From contig NZ_CP097322.1 in assembly GCF_023515955.1 (NCBI RefSeq), positions 5,008,501 to 5,072,500 of the forward strand: a stretch of 64,000 bases of DNA. The letters run 5' to 3'. A program made the position numbers and the translations under genes. The notes below the pieces were generated by a model. It saw only the letters and a list, made by a program, of their open reading frames with translations. It had not been told where the DNA came from and did not search any database. The DNA comes from Streptomyces sp. RerS4. GTDB lineage: Bacteria; Actinomycetota; Actinomycetes; Streptomycetales; Streptomycetaceae. Shown here piece by piece: positions 27,003 through 35,755 of the stretch (position 1 is the first letter of the stretch; every line of letters starts with the position of its first letter).

Positions 27003-28517
27003 GTGACCACCTTCACCGAACTGCTGTCGTACGAGGACGCCCTCGCGTCGTACGACCCCGTCATGGGCCTTGAGGTCCATGTCGAGCTCGGCACCAAGAC
27101 CAAGATGTTCTGCGGCTGTTCCACCGAGCTGGGCGCCGAGCCCAACTCGCAGACCTGCCCGACCTGCCTCGGTCTGCCCGGCTCCCTCCCGGTCGTCAAC
27201 GCGATCGGCGTCGAGTCGGCCGTCAAGATCGGTCTCGCGCTGAACTGCGAGATCGCCGAATGGTGCCGCTTCGCCCGGAAGAACTACTTCTATCCGGACA
27301 TGCCGAAGAACTTCCAGACCTCCCAGTACGACGAGCCGATCGCCTTCAACGGCTACCTCGACGTCCAGCTGGAGGACGGCGAGATCTTCCGCGTGGAGAT
27401 CGAGCGCGCCCACATGGAGGAGGACACCGGCAAGTCGCTGCACGTCGGCGGCGCCACCGGCCGTATCCACGGCGCGTCCCACTCCCTGCTGGACTACAAC
27501 CGCGCCGGCATCCCGCTCATCGAGATCGTCACCAAGCCCATCGAGGGCGCGGGCGAGCGGGCCCCCGAGGTCGCCAAGGCGTACGTCGCCGAGCTGCGCG
27601 AGGTCATCAAGGCGCTCGGCGTCTCCGAGGCCCGCATGGACAAGGGCCAGATGCGCTGCGACGTCAACCTGTCGCTGCGCCCGAGCCCCGAGGCGCCGTT
27701 CGGCACCCGCTCGGAGACCAAGAACGTCAACTCCCTGCGCTCCGTCGAGCGCGCGGCCCGCTTCGAGATCCAGCGCCACGCGGCGGTGCTCTCGTCCGGC
27801 GGTTCGATCGTGCAGGAGACCCGGCACTTCCACGAGGAGGACGGCTCCACCACGGCCGGCCGCATCAAGGACAACGCCGAGGACTACCGGTACTTCCCGG
27901 AGCCCGACCTCGTGCCCGTCGCCCCGGCCCGCGAGTGGGTCGAGGAGCTGCGCGCCGCGCTGCCCGAGATGCCGCGCGTACGCCGCAACCGACTCCGTGA
28001 GGAGTGGGGCGTCAACGAGCACGACATGCAGTCGATCCTCAACGCGGGCGCCGTGGACTCCATCGTCGCCACCATCGAGGAAGGCGCCGACTCGGCCGCC
28101 GCCCGCAAGTGGTGGATGGGCGAGCTGGCGCGCAACGCCAACGAGCAGGGCGTCTCGGTCGACGAGCTGCCGATCACCCCGGCCCAGGTCGCGCGCGTCG
28201 CGGCCCTGGTCGCGGACGGTTCGCTCAACGACAAGCTGGCCCGCCAGGTCATCGAGGGCGTCCTCGCCGGCGAGGGCACCCCGGACGAGGTCGTCGAGAA
28301 GCGCGGCCTGAAGGTCGTCTCGGACGAGGGCGCGCTCGGCGCGGCCGTGGACGAGGCCATCGCGGGCAACGCGGCCATCGCCGACAAGATCCGCGGCGGC
28401 AAGATCGCCGCCGTCGGCGCCCTGGTCGGCGCGGTCATGAAGACCACCCGCGGCCAGGCCGACGCGGCCCGCGTCAAGGAACTGATCCTGGAGCGCCTGG
28501 GCGTCTCCGAGGGCTGA
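27003..28517 (+). CDS. gatB: Aspartyl/glutamyl-tRNA amidotransferase subunit B
   Basis: tRNA-binding kinase subunit of GatCAB, 504 residues. It opens with the GatB signature YDPVMGLEVHVELGTKTKMF and the zinc-site cysteines in CGCSTELGAEPNSQTCPTCLG. HMEEDTGKSLH and DYNRAGIPLIEIVT belong to the active-site cradle. The C-terminal helical YqeY-like tail contacts tRNA. GTG 27003 has GAGAGGGAAAG about 9 nt upstream. A terminator hairpin follows at 28551. Confidence 0.97.
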   Translation: MTTFTELLSYEDALASYDPVMGLEVHVELGTKTKMFCGCSTELGAEPNSQTCPTCLGLPGSLPVVNAIGVESAVKIGLALNCEIAEWCRFARKNYFYPDMPKNFQTSQYDEPIAFNGYLDVQLEDGEIFRVEIERAHMEEDTGKSLHVGGATGRIHGASHSLLDYNRAGIPLIEIVTKPIEGAGERAPEVAKAYVAELREVIKALGVSEARMDKGQMRCDVNLSLRPSPEAPFGTRSETKNVNSLRSVERAARFEIQRHAAVLSSGGSIVQETRHFHEEDGSTTAGRIKDNAEDYRYFPEPDLVPVAPAREWVEELRAALPEMPRVRRNRLREEWGVNEHDMQSILNAGAVDSIVATIEEGADSAAARKWWMGELARNANEQGVSVDELPITPAQVARVAALVADGSLNDKLARQVIEGVLAGEGTPDEVVEKRGLKVVSDEGALGAAVDEAIAGNAAIADKIRGGKIAAVGALVGAVMKTTRGQADAARVKELILERLGVSEG

Positions 28518-28550
28518 TCCCGGCGTCGCCGACGAACGAACAACGAGAGT

Positions 28551-28578
28551 GGCCCGCACCGGGACGTCGGTGCGGGCC
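28551..28578 (+). terminator. Terminator between gatB and the convergent acyltransferase gene
   Basis: The 11-bp perfect stem GGCCCGCACCG / CGGTGCGGGCC encloses a 6-nt loop (GGACGT) and is followed by GCTTT. It is placed between two convergent genes and can serve both strands. Confidence 0.8.
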
Positions 28579-28601
28579 GCTTTCGTGTGGGGACGCGGGC
28601 C

Positions 28602-29192
28602 TCAGCGCGCGGCCGGGGGGTGGAGGAAGGCCAGGCGGGCGCGCTTGGCCGGGAGGTAGACCTCCGGCAGGTCGATCTCGGGGAGTTCGATCTCCGGGCC
28701 GAGCTCGAAGCCGGTGCGCTCCAGCAGGGCGATCGCCTTCGCGTTGCGCGCGTCCGGTTCGCCGACGATCCGGCGGGTGGCCGGGTCCGAGAAGACGAAC
28801 GCGATGAAGGCGGTCAACAGGCCGGCGGTGAAACCGCGTTCGGCGGCGCCCTTGGTCGGGGCGATCAGCAGGTGCACGCCGACGTCCCCGGGCCGGACCT
28901 CGTAGCACTCGCTGACGCGGTCCTCGGCGCAGTCGTACGTCTGGAAGAGCGCGACGGGCTCGCCGTCGCGGTCGATCATGAACGCGTGGTGGGTGGTGCG
29001 GCGGTCCACGTCCTCGTAGATCTCCTGGACCAGCTCGCGGCTCGCCCCGCCCATCCCCCAGAAGCGGGCCCGCTCCTCGGTGACCCAGCTGTGGATCAGG
29101 GCCGAGTCGGCGGCGGGGTCGACGGGGGTGATGGTGACCGTGCCGAAGCCCTCGACCACGTGTCTGTACACGGGCTGACGGGTGGAGATCAT
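28602..29192 (-). CDS. GNAT acyltransferase of the siderophore-biosynthesis (IucB/DesC-like) type
   Basis: Predicted 196-residue acyl-CoA N-acyltransferase. The pattern HSWVTEERARFWGM, then DGEPVALFQTYDC, then DVGVHLLIAP and RIVGEPDARNAKAIALLERTGFEL is that of the Acetyltransf_8 family, which acylates hydroxylamine-bearing siderophore precursors. The ATG overlaps the stop of the upstream penicillin-acylase-like gene (ATGA), giving tight coupling. The only promoter signal upstream is the iron box at 31369-31387, so expression is probably iron-repressed. I recall a penicillin-amidase/acyltransferase pair named desG/desH proposed for aryl-acylated desferrioxamines, and this pair may be its homologue. 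Confidence 0.82.
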   Translation of the reverse strand: MISTRQPVYRHVVEGFGTVTITPVDPAADSALIHSWVTEERARFWGMGGASRELVQEIYEDVDRRTTHHAFMIDRDGEPVALFQTYDCAEDRVSECYEVRPGDVGVHLLIAPTKGAAERGFTAGLLTAFIAFVFSDPATRRIVGEPDARNAKAIALLERTGFELGPEIELPEIDLPEVYLPAKRARLAFLHPPAAR

Positions 29193-31351
29193 GCGGTTTC
29201 CTTGGTGAGACGGGACCAGTCGGTGACGACCGGTACGAGTTCGCAGCGGGCCCAGAGCGGGAGCTGGTCGCGGTGGTGGGGCGAGCCGGTGACGCCGTCC
29301 GCGCCCAGCGGGACCACCCAGAGGCCGGCGTCGCGGTCGGCGAGGTCCCACACGTAGCGGGCCGCCGAGGCGCGGGCGAAGCGGTCGGTGAAACCGGGCA
29401 CGGAGGAGGTGGCGTTGACGCAGTCGTGGTCGCCGCCCAGACCCGGCCAGTCGTCCTCGGCGTTCTCGGCGTTCCCGGCGTCCGGGGCGGGCAGGGCCTG
29501 CCAGGGCGCGAGGCGGTGTACGGAGGACCAGGCGGCGTCGGGGGCGCCGGCCGCCGCCGTCTCCTCCAGGGCGGCGCGGACGTGGGCCGCGCGGTCGAGG
29601 CCGGGGAGGAGGGGGGTGGTCAGCAGCCCTTCGAGGGCGTACCCGACGCGCGGGACGAGGTACAGCCAGGGGTGGAAGACCTCCGGGCCGCCGGGGGCGT
29701 CCGCCAGGCCCGCGAAGACGGGATCGGCGGCGAAGCGGCGTACCGTCGCCGTTCGGAACGCCGCGAAGACGGTGGCGTCCGTGCTGTCGGCCTCCATGTG
29801 CCGGTCCCAGGCCAGGAGTCGGGCGCGCAGCGCGTCGGCGGCGGGGGAGAGGCCGTCGAGGGCGGGCAGCAGGGCGAGCAGCGGTTCGGCGGAGGCCAGG
29901 TACGTGTCGCGGTGTACGTCGGCCATCGCCTTCGGGGACCAGTCCGCGGAGCCGCTGAGCAGGGCGCGGATCCGGTCGGCGCGGTGCGGCGGCGCGAACT
30001 CCACGCCGAGCGGGGAGGCGATGCCGCGCGCGTTCGCCATGACGGCGAAGCCCTGGACGGGCTCGGCGGGGGTCGGCGCCCAGCCCCGCCAGGCGTGGCG
30101 CGACTCCCAGGCGGGGACCGGGCGGAGCCGGTTCGCGGGGTCGCGCAGCGGGACGGCGCCGGCGACGCGGTGCAGGAGGCCGCCGGACGTGTCGGCGGCG
30201 TGGACGACGTTGACCGGCTCGGCCCAGCAGTCGAGGGCGCGGTCGATGTCGGCGACCGTACGGGCACGCAGCAGGGCGGGCAGGGCGGCGAAGCCGAGGT
30301 CGCGGCGGACGCGGGGCGGGTAGCGCAGGGAGAGGGTCTCCTCGTCCGCCCGGTCCGTGGAGCAGGCCCCGTCCGTGGAGTCGTTCCCGGGCGCGTCGCC
30401 GTCGGTGGGCTCGCCGCCTACGACGATCGGGCCGCGGGCCGTCTCCAGGACCTCGACCTCCTCGTCCGGGGCGCCGGCCACGGTGATGGTCTCGGTGTGG
30501 CGGGTGACGGGTTCCCAGACGCCGTCGGGGCCCAGGGCTTCGATGCCGGCGCCGTCGGCGGTGGGCCGCAGCCGCTCCACGTAGAGGTCCTGGTAGTCGG
30601 CCATCGCGTTGGTGATGGCCCAGGCGGCGGTGCCGGTGTGGCCGAAGTGGCCGAGGCCGGGGACGCCGGGGACGGCCAGGCCGAGGACGTCGTAGTCCGG
30701 GCAGGAGAGACGTATCTGCTGGTAGACGCCCGGGTCTTCGATGAAGCGGTGCGGGTCGCCGGCGATGATCGCCGCGCCGCTCGCGGTCCGGTCCCCGGGG
30801 ACCAGCCAGCCGTTGCTGCCGGCGGTGCCGGGGCCGTCGGTGGCGAAGAGGGTCGCGGCCTCGTCGCCCAGGGCGCGGGCGACGCGCTCGCGCCAGAGCT
30901 TGGTGGGGAGTCCGGTGAACAGGATGTGGGTGCCGATCCAGATGGACAGCGGGACCCAGGGTTCCCAGGGGGTGGGGGTGTGGCCGCTGCGCGCGAAGCG
31001 CTCGTCACGGGCGGCGCCGTCGGCCAGGCCGGAGTTGACGCCGTCGACGTAGGCGCCGACCCAGGCGGCGGTGTCCGGGTCGTCGGCGAGCAGGGTCTCG
31101 TGGCAGAGGCGGGCGGTGTCGTCGAGGCGGGCCCGGCGGGCGAAGCGGTCCCAGGCGAGGGACTCGATCCCGAGGAACGCGGCGCTGGAGCCCTGGGCGC
31201 GGTGCCGTTCGACCTCCAACTGCCAGGCGCGGTCCAGGGCGGTGACGCGGCCTTGGGCGTAGGCGAGGTGGAGCGGGTCGGAGGCACGGAGGTGCGGGAT
31301 GCCCCAGCTGTCGCGATAGACCTCGTAGGCCTCGGTAGTCACACTGCTCAC
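29189..31351 (-). CDS. Penicillin-acylase-family Ntn hydrolase, iron-box controlled
   Basis: A 720-residue member of the penicillin acylase (S45) family. YEVYRDSWGIPHLRA opens the A-chain and the autoprocessing site is GTAGSNGWLV, with the nucleophile Ser 179 at the presumptive B-chain start. FGHTGTAAWAITNAMADYQDLY supplies the oxyanion and Asn region. Unlike classical penicillin acylases and PvdQ there is no signal peptide, so it probably acts in the cytosol. GTG 31351 has GGGGAAGA upstream and sits 18 nt from a near-perfect DmdR/IdeR iron box. It is coupled to the siderophore-type acyltransferase downstream. The likely job is adding or removing an acyl or arylacetyl group on a siderophore intermediate. 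Confidence 0.85.
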   Translation of the reverse strand: MSSVTTEAYEVYRDSWGIPHLRASDPLHLAYAQGRVTALDRAWQLEVERHRAQGSSAAFLGIESLAWDRFARRARLDDTARLCHETLLADDPDTAAWVGAYVDGVNSGLADGAARDERFARSGHTPTPWEPWVPLSIWIGTHILFTGLPTKLWRERVARALGDEAATLFATDGPGTAGSNGWLVPGDRTASGAAIIAGDPHRFIEDPGVYQQIRLSCPDYDVLGLAVPGVPGLGHFGHTGTAAWAITNAMADYQDLYVERLRPTADGAGIEALGPDGVWEPVTRHTETITVAGAPDEEVEVLETARGPIVVGGEPTDGDAPGNDSTDGACSTDRADEETLSLRYPPRVRRDLGFAALPALLRARTVADIDRALDCWAEPVNVVHAADTSGGLLHRVAGAVPLRDPANRLRPVPAWESRHAWRGWAPTPAEPVQGFAVMANARGIASPLGVEFAPPHRADRIRALLSGSADWSPKAMADVHRDTYLASAEPLLALLPALDGLSPAADALRARLLAWDRHMEADSTDATVFAAFRTATVRRFAADPVFAGLADAPGGPEVFHPWLYLVPRVGYALEGLLTTPLLPGLDRAAHVRAALEETAAAGAPDAAWSSVHRLAPWQALPAPDAGNAENAEDDWPGLGGDHDCVNATSSVPGFTDRFARASAARYVWDLADRDAGLWVVPLGADGVTGSPHHRDQLPLWARCELVPVVTDWSRLTKETA

Positions 31352-31368
31352 ACTCTTCCCCGAGAAGA

Positions 31369-31387
31369 TTAGGTTAGGCTGGCCTAA
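31369..31387 (-). promoter_or_regulatory. Iron box (DmdR1/IdeR operator)
   Basis: The 19-nt sequence TTAGGTTAGGCTGGCCTAA (plus strand) is an almost ideal match to the actinobacterial iron box TTAGGTTAGGCTnnCCTAA, in a region that is otherwise GC-rich. It ends 18 nt upstream of the penicillin-acylase start and lies in the spacer shared with the DinB gene, whose 3' end is at 31427. Repression of the acylase/acyltransferase pair in iron-replete cells is expected. Confidence 0.9.
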
Positions 31388-31426
31388 CTATAAGGGTGCT
31401 CGGGGGGAATGCGCGGTGGGCGGGGG

Positions 31427-31927
31427 TCAGGCCCCCGTGGAGCCGTCGATGGCCTCGCGCAGGAAGTCGGCGTGGCCGTTGTGGCGGGCGTACTCGTGGA
31501 TCATGTGGAGCATCACGAGCCGCAACGAGGCCTCCTTCTCCCACTTGGGGACGTACGCCGTCACCTCCAGCGACGCGGCGGCGGCCTCGACGGAGCGGGA
31601 GTGCTCCACCTCCGCCTCCCACGCCGCGAAGGCCTCGGCGCGCGTGGCGCCGGTGGCGTCGTAGGCGGCCTGGAAGTCGTGGCGGTCCGACCACAGGTGG
31701 GGCACGTCCGCCCCGCCGACGGTGCGGCGGAACCAGTGCCGCTCCACCTCCGCCATGTGCCGGACCAGGCCCAGCAGGGACAGGGTGGACGGCGGAGAGG
31801 CCGGGCGGCGCAGCTCCTCGTCGCCGAGTCCCTCGCACTTCCAGGCGAGGGTGGCACGGTGGAAGTCGAGGTAGGCGCGGAGGGTTTCGCGCTCGGCCCC
31901 GGTCAGGGGCGGTCCGATGCGTTCCAT
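31427..31927 (-). CDS. DinB/DUF664 family protein
   Basis: A 166-residue four-helix-bundle protein of the DinB/YfiT-like family. The probable metal-binding histidines sit in LVRHMAEVERHWFRR (about residues 54-68) and MLHMIHEYARHNGHADFLREA (C-terminal). In actinobacteria such proteins include mycothiol- or bacillithiol-dependent S-transferases, but the substrate here is unknown. It reads in the same direction as the acylase gene downstream but ends 40 nt before the iron box, so the two are probably transcribed separately. Confidence 0.85.
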   Translation of the reverse strand: MERIGPPLTGAERETLRAYLDFHRATLAWKCEGLGDEELRRPASPPSTLSLLGLVRHMAEVERHWFRRTVGGADVPHLWSDRHDFQAAYDATGATRAEAFAAWEAEVEHSRSVEAAAASLEVTAYVPKWEKEASLRLVMLHMIHEYARHNGHADFLREAIDGSTGA

Positions 31928-31979
31928 GGCCCCGATCCTGCCGCCTCGCGCCCGGCCACGGAAGGTTGCCGACCCCGCC

Positions 31980-32798
31980 TCAGGCGCCCGGCAGCTGCCG
32001 GACGTACGGGATCGTGACGCCCAGCACGCCGAAGCCCAGCCGCTCCAGGATGGGCCGGCTGTCGTCCGACGCGTCCACCTGGAGGTACGGGATCCCCCGC
32101 TCGGCCGCCACGCGGGCCCGGTGGGCCACCAGCAGGCGGTAGATGCCGCGACCGCGCCACTGCGGGGCCGTGCCGCCGCCCCACAGCCCGGCGAAGGGGC
32201 TGCCCGGCCGCATCTCCATGCGGGCCGCGCTCACCGGGACCTCCCCGGCCATCGCGACCACGGCCTCGATGGTCTCCGGCTCGTCGCGCAGCAGGCTGAG
32301 CATCTGCTGCCGGATCCGGGGCCGCTCCGTGCCGAAGGCCCTGTGGTGGACGTCCATCATCAGGTCCACCCCGGCCTCGTCCCGGACCACCCGCAGGGTG
32401 ATCCCCTCCGGCGGCTCCACCGGCAGGGCGGCCAGGTCGGACGTCCGCGCGACCATCAGCGTCTCGGGCGGCTCCGGCTCGAAGCCCGCCGCGCGCAGCC
32501 GGTCCCCGAGGTCGGCCGGGCGGTCGTGGGAGTACAGCTTCCACTCGAACTCCGCGCCGCCCTCCTCGCCTCGGCGCGCCCCGAAGTACGCCACCTGCGC
32601 CGCGATCTCCGCGTCCGCCGTCTCCTCGTCGAGGTCGGACCAGAGCACGCCGTTCCAGCCGAGCCCGGTCACGGTCTGGCGTACCACCCGGCCCACCCGC
32701 TCCACGCGCGCGTTCGCGGCGTCGGGAACCGCGTCCCGCCGCATCAGGGCGTCGTAGTGGTCACGGACCTTCAAGAGCTCGTCATGATCCATCGTCAT
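31980..32798 (-). CDS. GNAT family N-acetyltransferase
   Basis: A 272-residue protein whose C-terminal 130 residues form a GNAT fold. ARMEMRPGSPFAGLWGGGTAPQWRGRGIYRLLVAHR contains the Q/RxxGxG/A acetyl-CoA loop (QWRGRG), and LQVDASDDSRPILERLGFGVLG is the last strand and helix. The N-terminal half is variable and its substrate unknown. Start at ATG 32798 (MTMDHDELL) or two codons later. It lies 52 nt before the DinB gene on the same strand and is divergent from the cupin gene with only 55 nt between. Confidence 0.82.
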   Translation of the reverse strand: MTMDHDELLKVRDHYDALMRRDAVPDAANARVERVGRVVRQTVTGLGWNGVLWSDLDEETADAEIAAQVAYFGARRGEEGGAEFEWKLYSHDRPADLGDRLRAAGFEPEPPETLMVARTSDLAALPVEPPEGITLRVVRDEAGVDLMMDVHHRAFGTERPRIRQQMLSLLRDEPETIEAVVAMAGEVPVSAARMEMRPGSPFAGLWGGGTAPQWRGRGIYRLLVAHRARVAAERGIPYLQVDASDDSRPILERLGFGVLGVTIPYVRQLPGA

Positions 32799-32853
32799 GC
32801 GACCCAGCTCACCAGCCGCCCGACCACCCCCACAACTGCATTAATCTCGCCCT

Positions 32854-33231
32854 GTGAACGATGACACCCCCATCCACACCGGCAAGGCCACCCCAGACGC
32901 CGCCGCCGACCGGGGCTGGCTCCTCGGCCACTTCAAGGCCCCCGGCGATCCCCGCCACAGCGAGGACGTGGAGATCAAGTGGGGCGTCCACCCCAAAGGC
33001 GAGGAACGCGAGCGCTGGGTGACCGGCGAGCAGCGCACCGCGCTCCAGGTGCTCATCAGCGGCCGCTTCCGGCTGGAGTTCCCCGACCGCACCGTCGTCC
33101 TCGCCGAACAGGGCGACTACGTCGTCTGGGGACGCGGCGTCGACCACTCCTGGTACGCCGAGGAGGACACGGTCGTCCTCACCGTCCGCTGGCCCTCCGT
33201 CCCCGGGTACCGGGCTGATCAGCCCCTGTGA
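32854..33231 (+). CDS. Small cupin protein, probably translated from a leaderless mRNA
   Basis: A 125-residue single-domain cupin. QVLISGRFRLEFPDRTVVLAEQGDYVVWGRGVDHSWYAEEDTVVLTVRWP shows the GxxxxxxxDxxxxxPxxxxH-like core, though the metal ligands are incomplete: one clear His is in VDHSW. No ribosome site precedes the GTG at 32854. A TAATCT hexamer at 32842-32847 places the expected transcription start at or next to the GTG itself, fitting a leaderless message. Similar proteins are sometimes annotated wrongly as signal peptidase I. The function is unknown. Confidence 0.75.
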   Translation: MNDDTPIHTGKATPDAAADRGWLLGHFKAPGDPRHSEDVEIKWGVHPKGEERERWVTGEQRTALQVLISGRFRLEFPDRTVVLAEQGDYVVWGRGVDHSWYAEEDTVVLTVRWPSVPGYRADQPL

Positions 33232-33417
33232 CGATCCCCACGAAAGCCGCCAACGATCACCAAACGCTGAGATCGTGGCATTGAGGTGTAGATCGGCCCA
33301 GGCCGCTCCACGACATCTCGGGTGCACCCCCACCCGAGTCCACAAGTTCAAGCGTTCAAGCGTTCTTTGCGTCGGGCCATCCCCGGTGAAGATCCGAACC
33401 ACCAGGGAGCACGTCCG

Positions 33418-35649
33418 TTGGCAGCAATCGCACGGTGGTGCATGCGGCATCGACTCGTCACCGTCCTGATCTGGTTGCTCGCCCTCGGCGCCACAGCCGC
33501 GACGGCCACCGCCGCCGGCAGCGCGTTCTCCAACGACTACGAGGTCCCCGGCACCGAGTCCAGCAAGGCCCACGCCCTGCTGCGCGACGGCTTCCACGGC
33601 CAGGGCGGCGACACCGACACCATCGTGTGGCGGACCCCGGAGCACCAGACGGCGCGCACCCCCGACGTGGAACGGCGCATGACCCGGGCCCTGGAAGAGG
33701 TCGCCGCCCTCCCCGGCGTCGGCAGCGTCAGCGGCCCCTACGACCCGGGCCCCGCCGGCGCCGCGCAGATCAGCCGCGACGGGCGCACCGCCTACGCCGT
33801 CGTCACCTTCGACCGGCCGGCCGACGCCGTCCCCAAGGAACAGGCCAAAGCCGTCGTCGACGCGGCCCGCAACCCCACCACCCGGGCCGACGGCCTCCAG
33901 GTCGAACTCGGCGGCCGCGCGATCGGCCTGACCGAGGCACCCAGCGCCCACCTCGCCGAGGTCATCGGCGTGGCCATCGCCGCCCTCGTCCTCTTCCTGG
34001 CCTTCGGCTCGCTCGCCGCGAGCCTGCTGCCCATCGCGACCGCGCTCGTCAGCGTCGGCAGCGCCTACTTCGGCATCACCCTCCTCGGGCACGCCATGCC
34101 CGTCGCCGACTTCGCCCCGATGCTCGGCACCCTCGTCGGCCTCGGCGTCGGCATCGACTACGCCCTCTTCATCGTCACCCGGCACCGCAAGGGCCTGGCC
34201 CGGGGGCTGACGGTCGAGGAGGCCGCCGAGAGCGCCGTCGCCACCACCGGTCGGGCCGTCGTCTTCGCCGGAGCCACCGTCTGCATCGCCCTGCTCGGCA
34301 TGCTGGTCCTGCGGTTGAACTTCCTGGGCGGCGTCGCGACAGCCGCCTCCCTCACCGTCATCCTGACCGTGGCCGCCTCGGTGACCCTCCTGCCGGCCCT
34401 GCTCTCGTACATCGGCACGCGCGCCCTCTCGCGTCGGGAACGCCGCCGGCTCGCCGCCGAAGGCCCCCGGCCCGAGACCCCGACCGGGTTCGCCGCCCGC
34501 TGGTCGGCCTTCGTGGAACGCCGGCCCAAGCTGCTCGGACTCCTCGCCACCGCCGTCATGGTGGTGCTCGCGCTGCCCACCTTCTTCCTCCACCTCGGCA
34601 CCTCCGACCAGGGCAACAACCCGGCCGGCTCCACCACCCGCAAGGCCTACGACCTGCTCGCCGACGGCTTCGGACCGGGCGTGAACGGCCCGCTCACCGT
34701 CGTGGCCCGCCTCGACGGCGCCGGCGACCGCGTCGCCGTCGACCGGCTCGCCGAAGCGCTGCGCACCACCGACGGCGTCGCCTCCGCCGGCCCCGCCGTC
34801 TTCAACCGCAGCGGGGACACCGCCGTCCTGACCGTCGTCCCGGAGTCGGCGCCGCAGTCCCGGGCCACGAGCGAACTGGTCGACCGGTTGCGCGAACAGG
34901 TCATCCCGCCCCTCACCCGGGGCGGTCCCGAGCAGGTCCACGTCGGTGGCGTGACGGCCGGCTACGACGACTTCGCCGAGGTGATCATCGGCAAGCTGCC
35001 GCTGTTCGTCGGGGTGGTCATCGCCCTCGGCTGTGTCCTGCTGCTGTTGGCGTTCCGTTCCCTCGGCATCCCGCTCAAGGCCGCCGCCATGAACGTCGCC
35101 GCCGTCGCCTCGTCCTTCGGCGTGGTCGTCGCGGTCTTCCAGTGGGGCTGGGGGAGCGAACCCCTGGGACTGGGCAGCGCGGGCCCGATCGAACCCTTCC
35201 TCCCGGTCATCATGGTCTCGGTGCTCTTCGGGCTGTCCATGGACTACCAGGTCTTCCTGGTCAGCCGGATGTACGAGGAGTGGTTGGAGACCGGCGACAA
35301 CAAGCGGGCCGTCCGCGTCGGCCTCGCCGAGACCAGCCGCGTGATCAACTCGGCGGCCGTCATCATGATCTCCGTGTTCCTGGCCTTCGTCCTCAGCGGG
35401 GACCGGATCATCGCGATGTTCGGGATCGCGCTGGCCGTGGCCGTGGCCCTCGACGCCTTCGTCCTGCGGACCCTGCTCGTACCCGCCCTCATGCACCTGC
35501 TCGGCGGGGCGAACTGGTGGATCCCCCGCTGGCTGGACCGCAGGCTGCCCCGCATCAGCATCGAACCCCCGGAGCGCCGCCCCGCCCCGCCGCTCCCGGC
35601 GCCCCGGCCGGCCACCGACCAGGCGGAAGCAGCCCCGGCGTCCCGCTGA
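33418..35649 (+). CDS. MMPL family transporter (RND superfamily)
   Basis: An inner-membrane proton-driven exporter, 743 residues. It has a first TM helix (residues about 10-28), a large periplasmic loop (DYEVPGTESSKAHALLRDGF ...), a five-helix cluster, a second extracytoplasmic loop and a second cluster. The conserved GLGVGIDYALFIVTRHR and FGLSMDYQVFLVSRMYEEW motifs carry the Asp-Tyr pairs that relay protons. The TTG at 33418 is chosen for AGGGAG 7-8 nt upstream, and ATG 33442 is the alternative. Family members export lipids, siderophores or pigments. No adjacent pathway identifies the cargo. Confidence 0.9.
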   Translation: MAAIARWCMRHRLVTVLIWLLALGATAATATAAGSAFSNDYEVPGTESSKAHALLRDGFHGQGGDTDTIVWRTPEHQTARTPDVERRMTRALEEVAALPGVGSVSGPYDPGPAGAAQISRDGRTAYAVVTFDRPADAVPKEQAKAVVDAARNPTTRADGLQVELGGRAIGLTEAPSAHLAEVIGVAIAALVLFLAFGSLAASLLPIATALVSVGSAYFGITLLGHAMPVADFAPMLGTLVGLGVGIDYALFIVTRHRKGLARGLTVEEAAESAVATTGRAVVFAGATVCIALLGMLVLRLNFLGGVATAASLTVILTVAASVTLLPALLSYIGTRALSRRERRRLAAEGPRPETPTGFAARWSAFVERRPKLLGLLATAVMVVLALPTFFLHLGTSDQGNNPAGSTTRKAYDLLADGFGPGVNGPLTVVARLDGAGDRVAVDRLAEALRTTDGVASAGPAVFNRSGDTAVLTVVPESAPQSRATSELVDRLREQVIPPLTRGGPEQVHVGGVTAGYDDFAEVIIGKLPLFVGVVIALGCVLLLLAFRSLGIPLKAAAMNVAAVASSFGVVVAVFQWGWGSEPLGLGSAGPIEPFLPVIMVSVLFGLSMDYQVFLVSRMYEEWLETGDNKRAVRVGLAETSRVINSAAVIMISVFLAFVLSGDRIIAMFGIALAVAVALDAFVLRTLLVPALMHLLGGANWWIPRWLDRRLPRISIEPPERRPAPPLPAPRPATDQAEAAPASR

Positions 35650-35755
35650 CCGGCCGGGCCGCCGCGGCGGCTTCCGCCTGGTCGGCAGCCCTGCGGCCCC
35701 CGGCCGTGCGCGCACCGCGAGCCTTCTCAGGAACCTCTCAGAAAGGCCGCCTACG

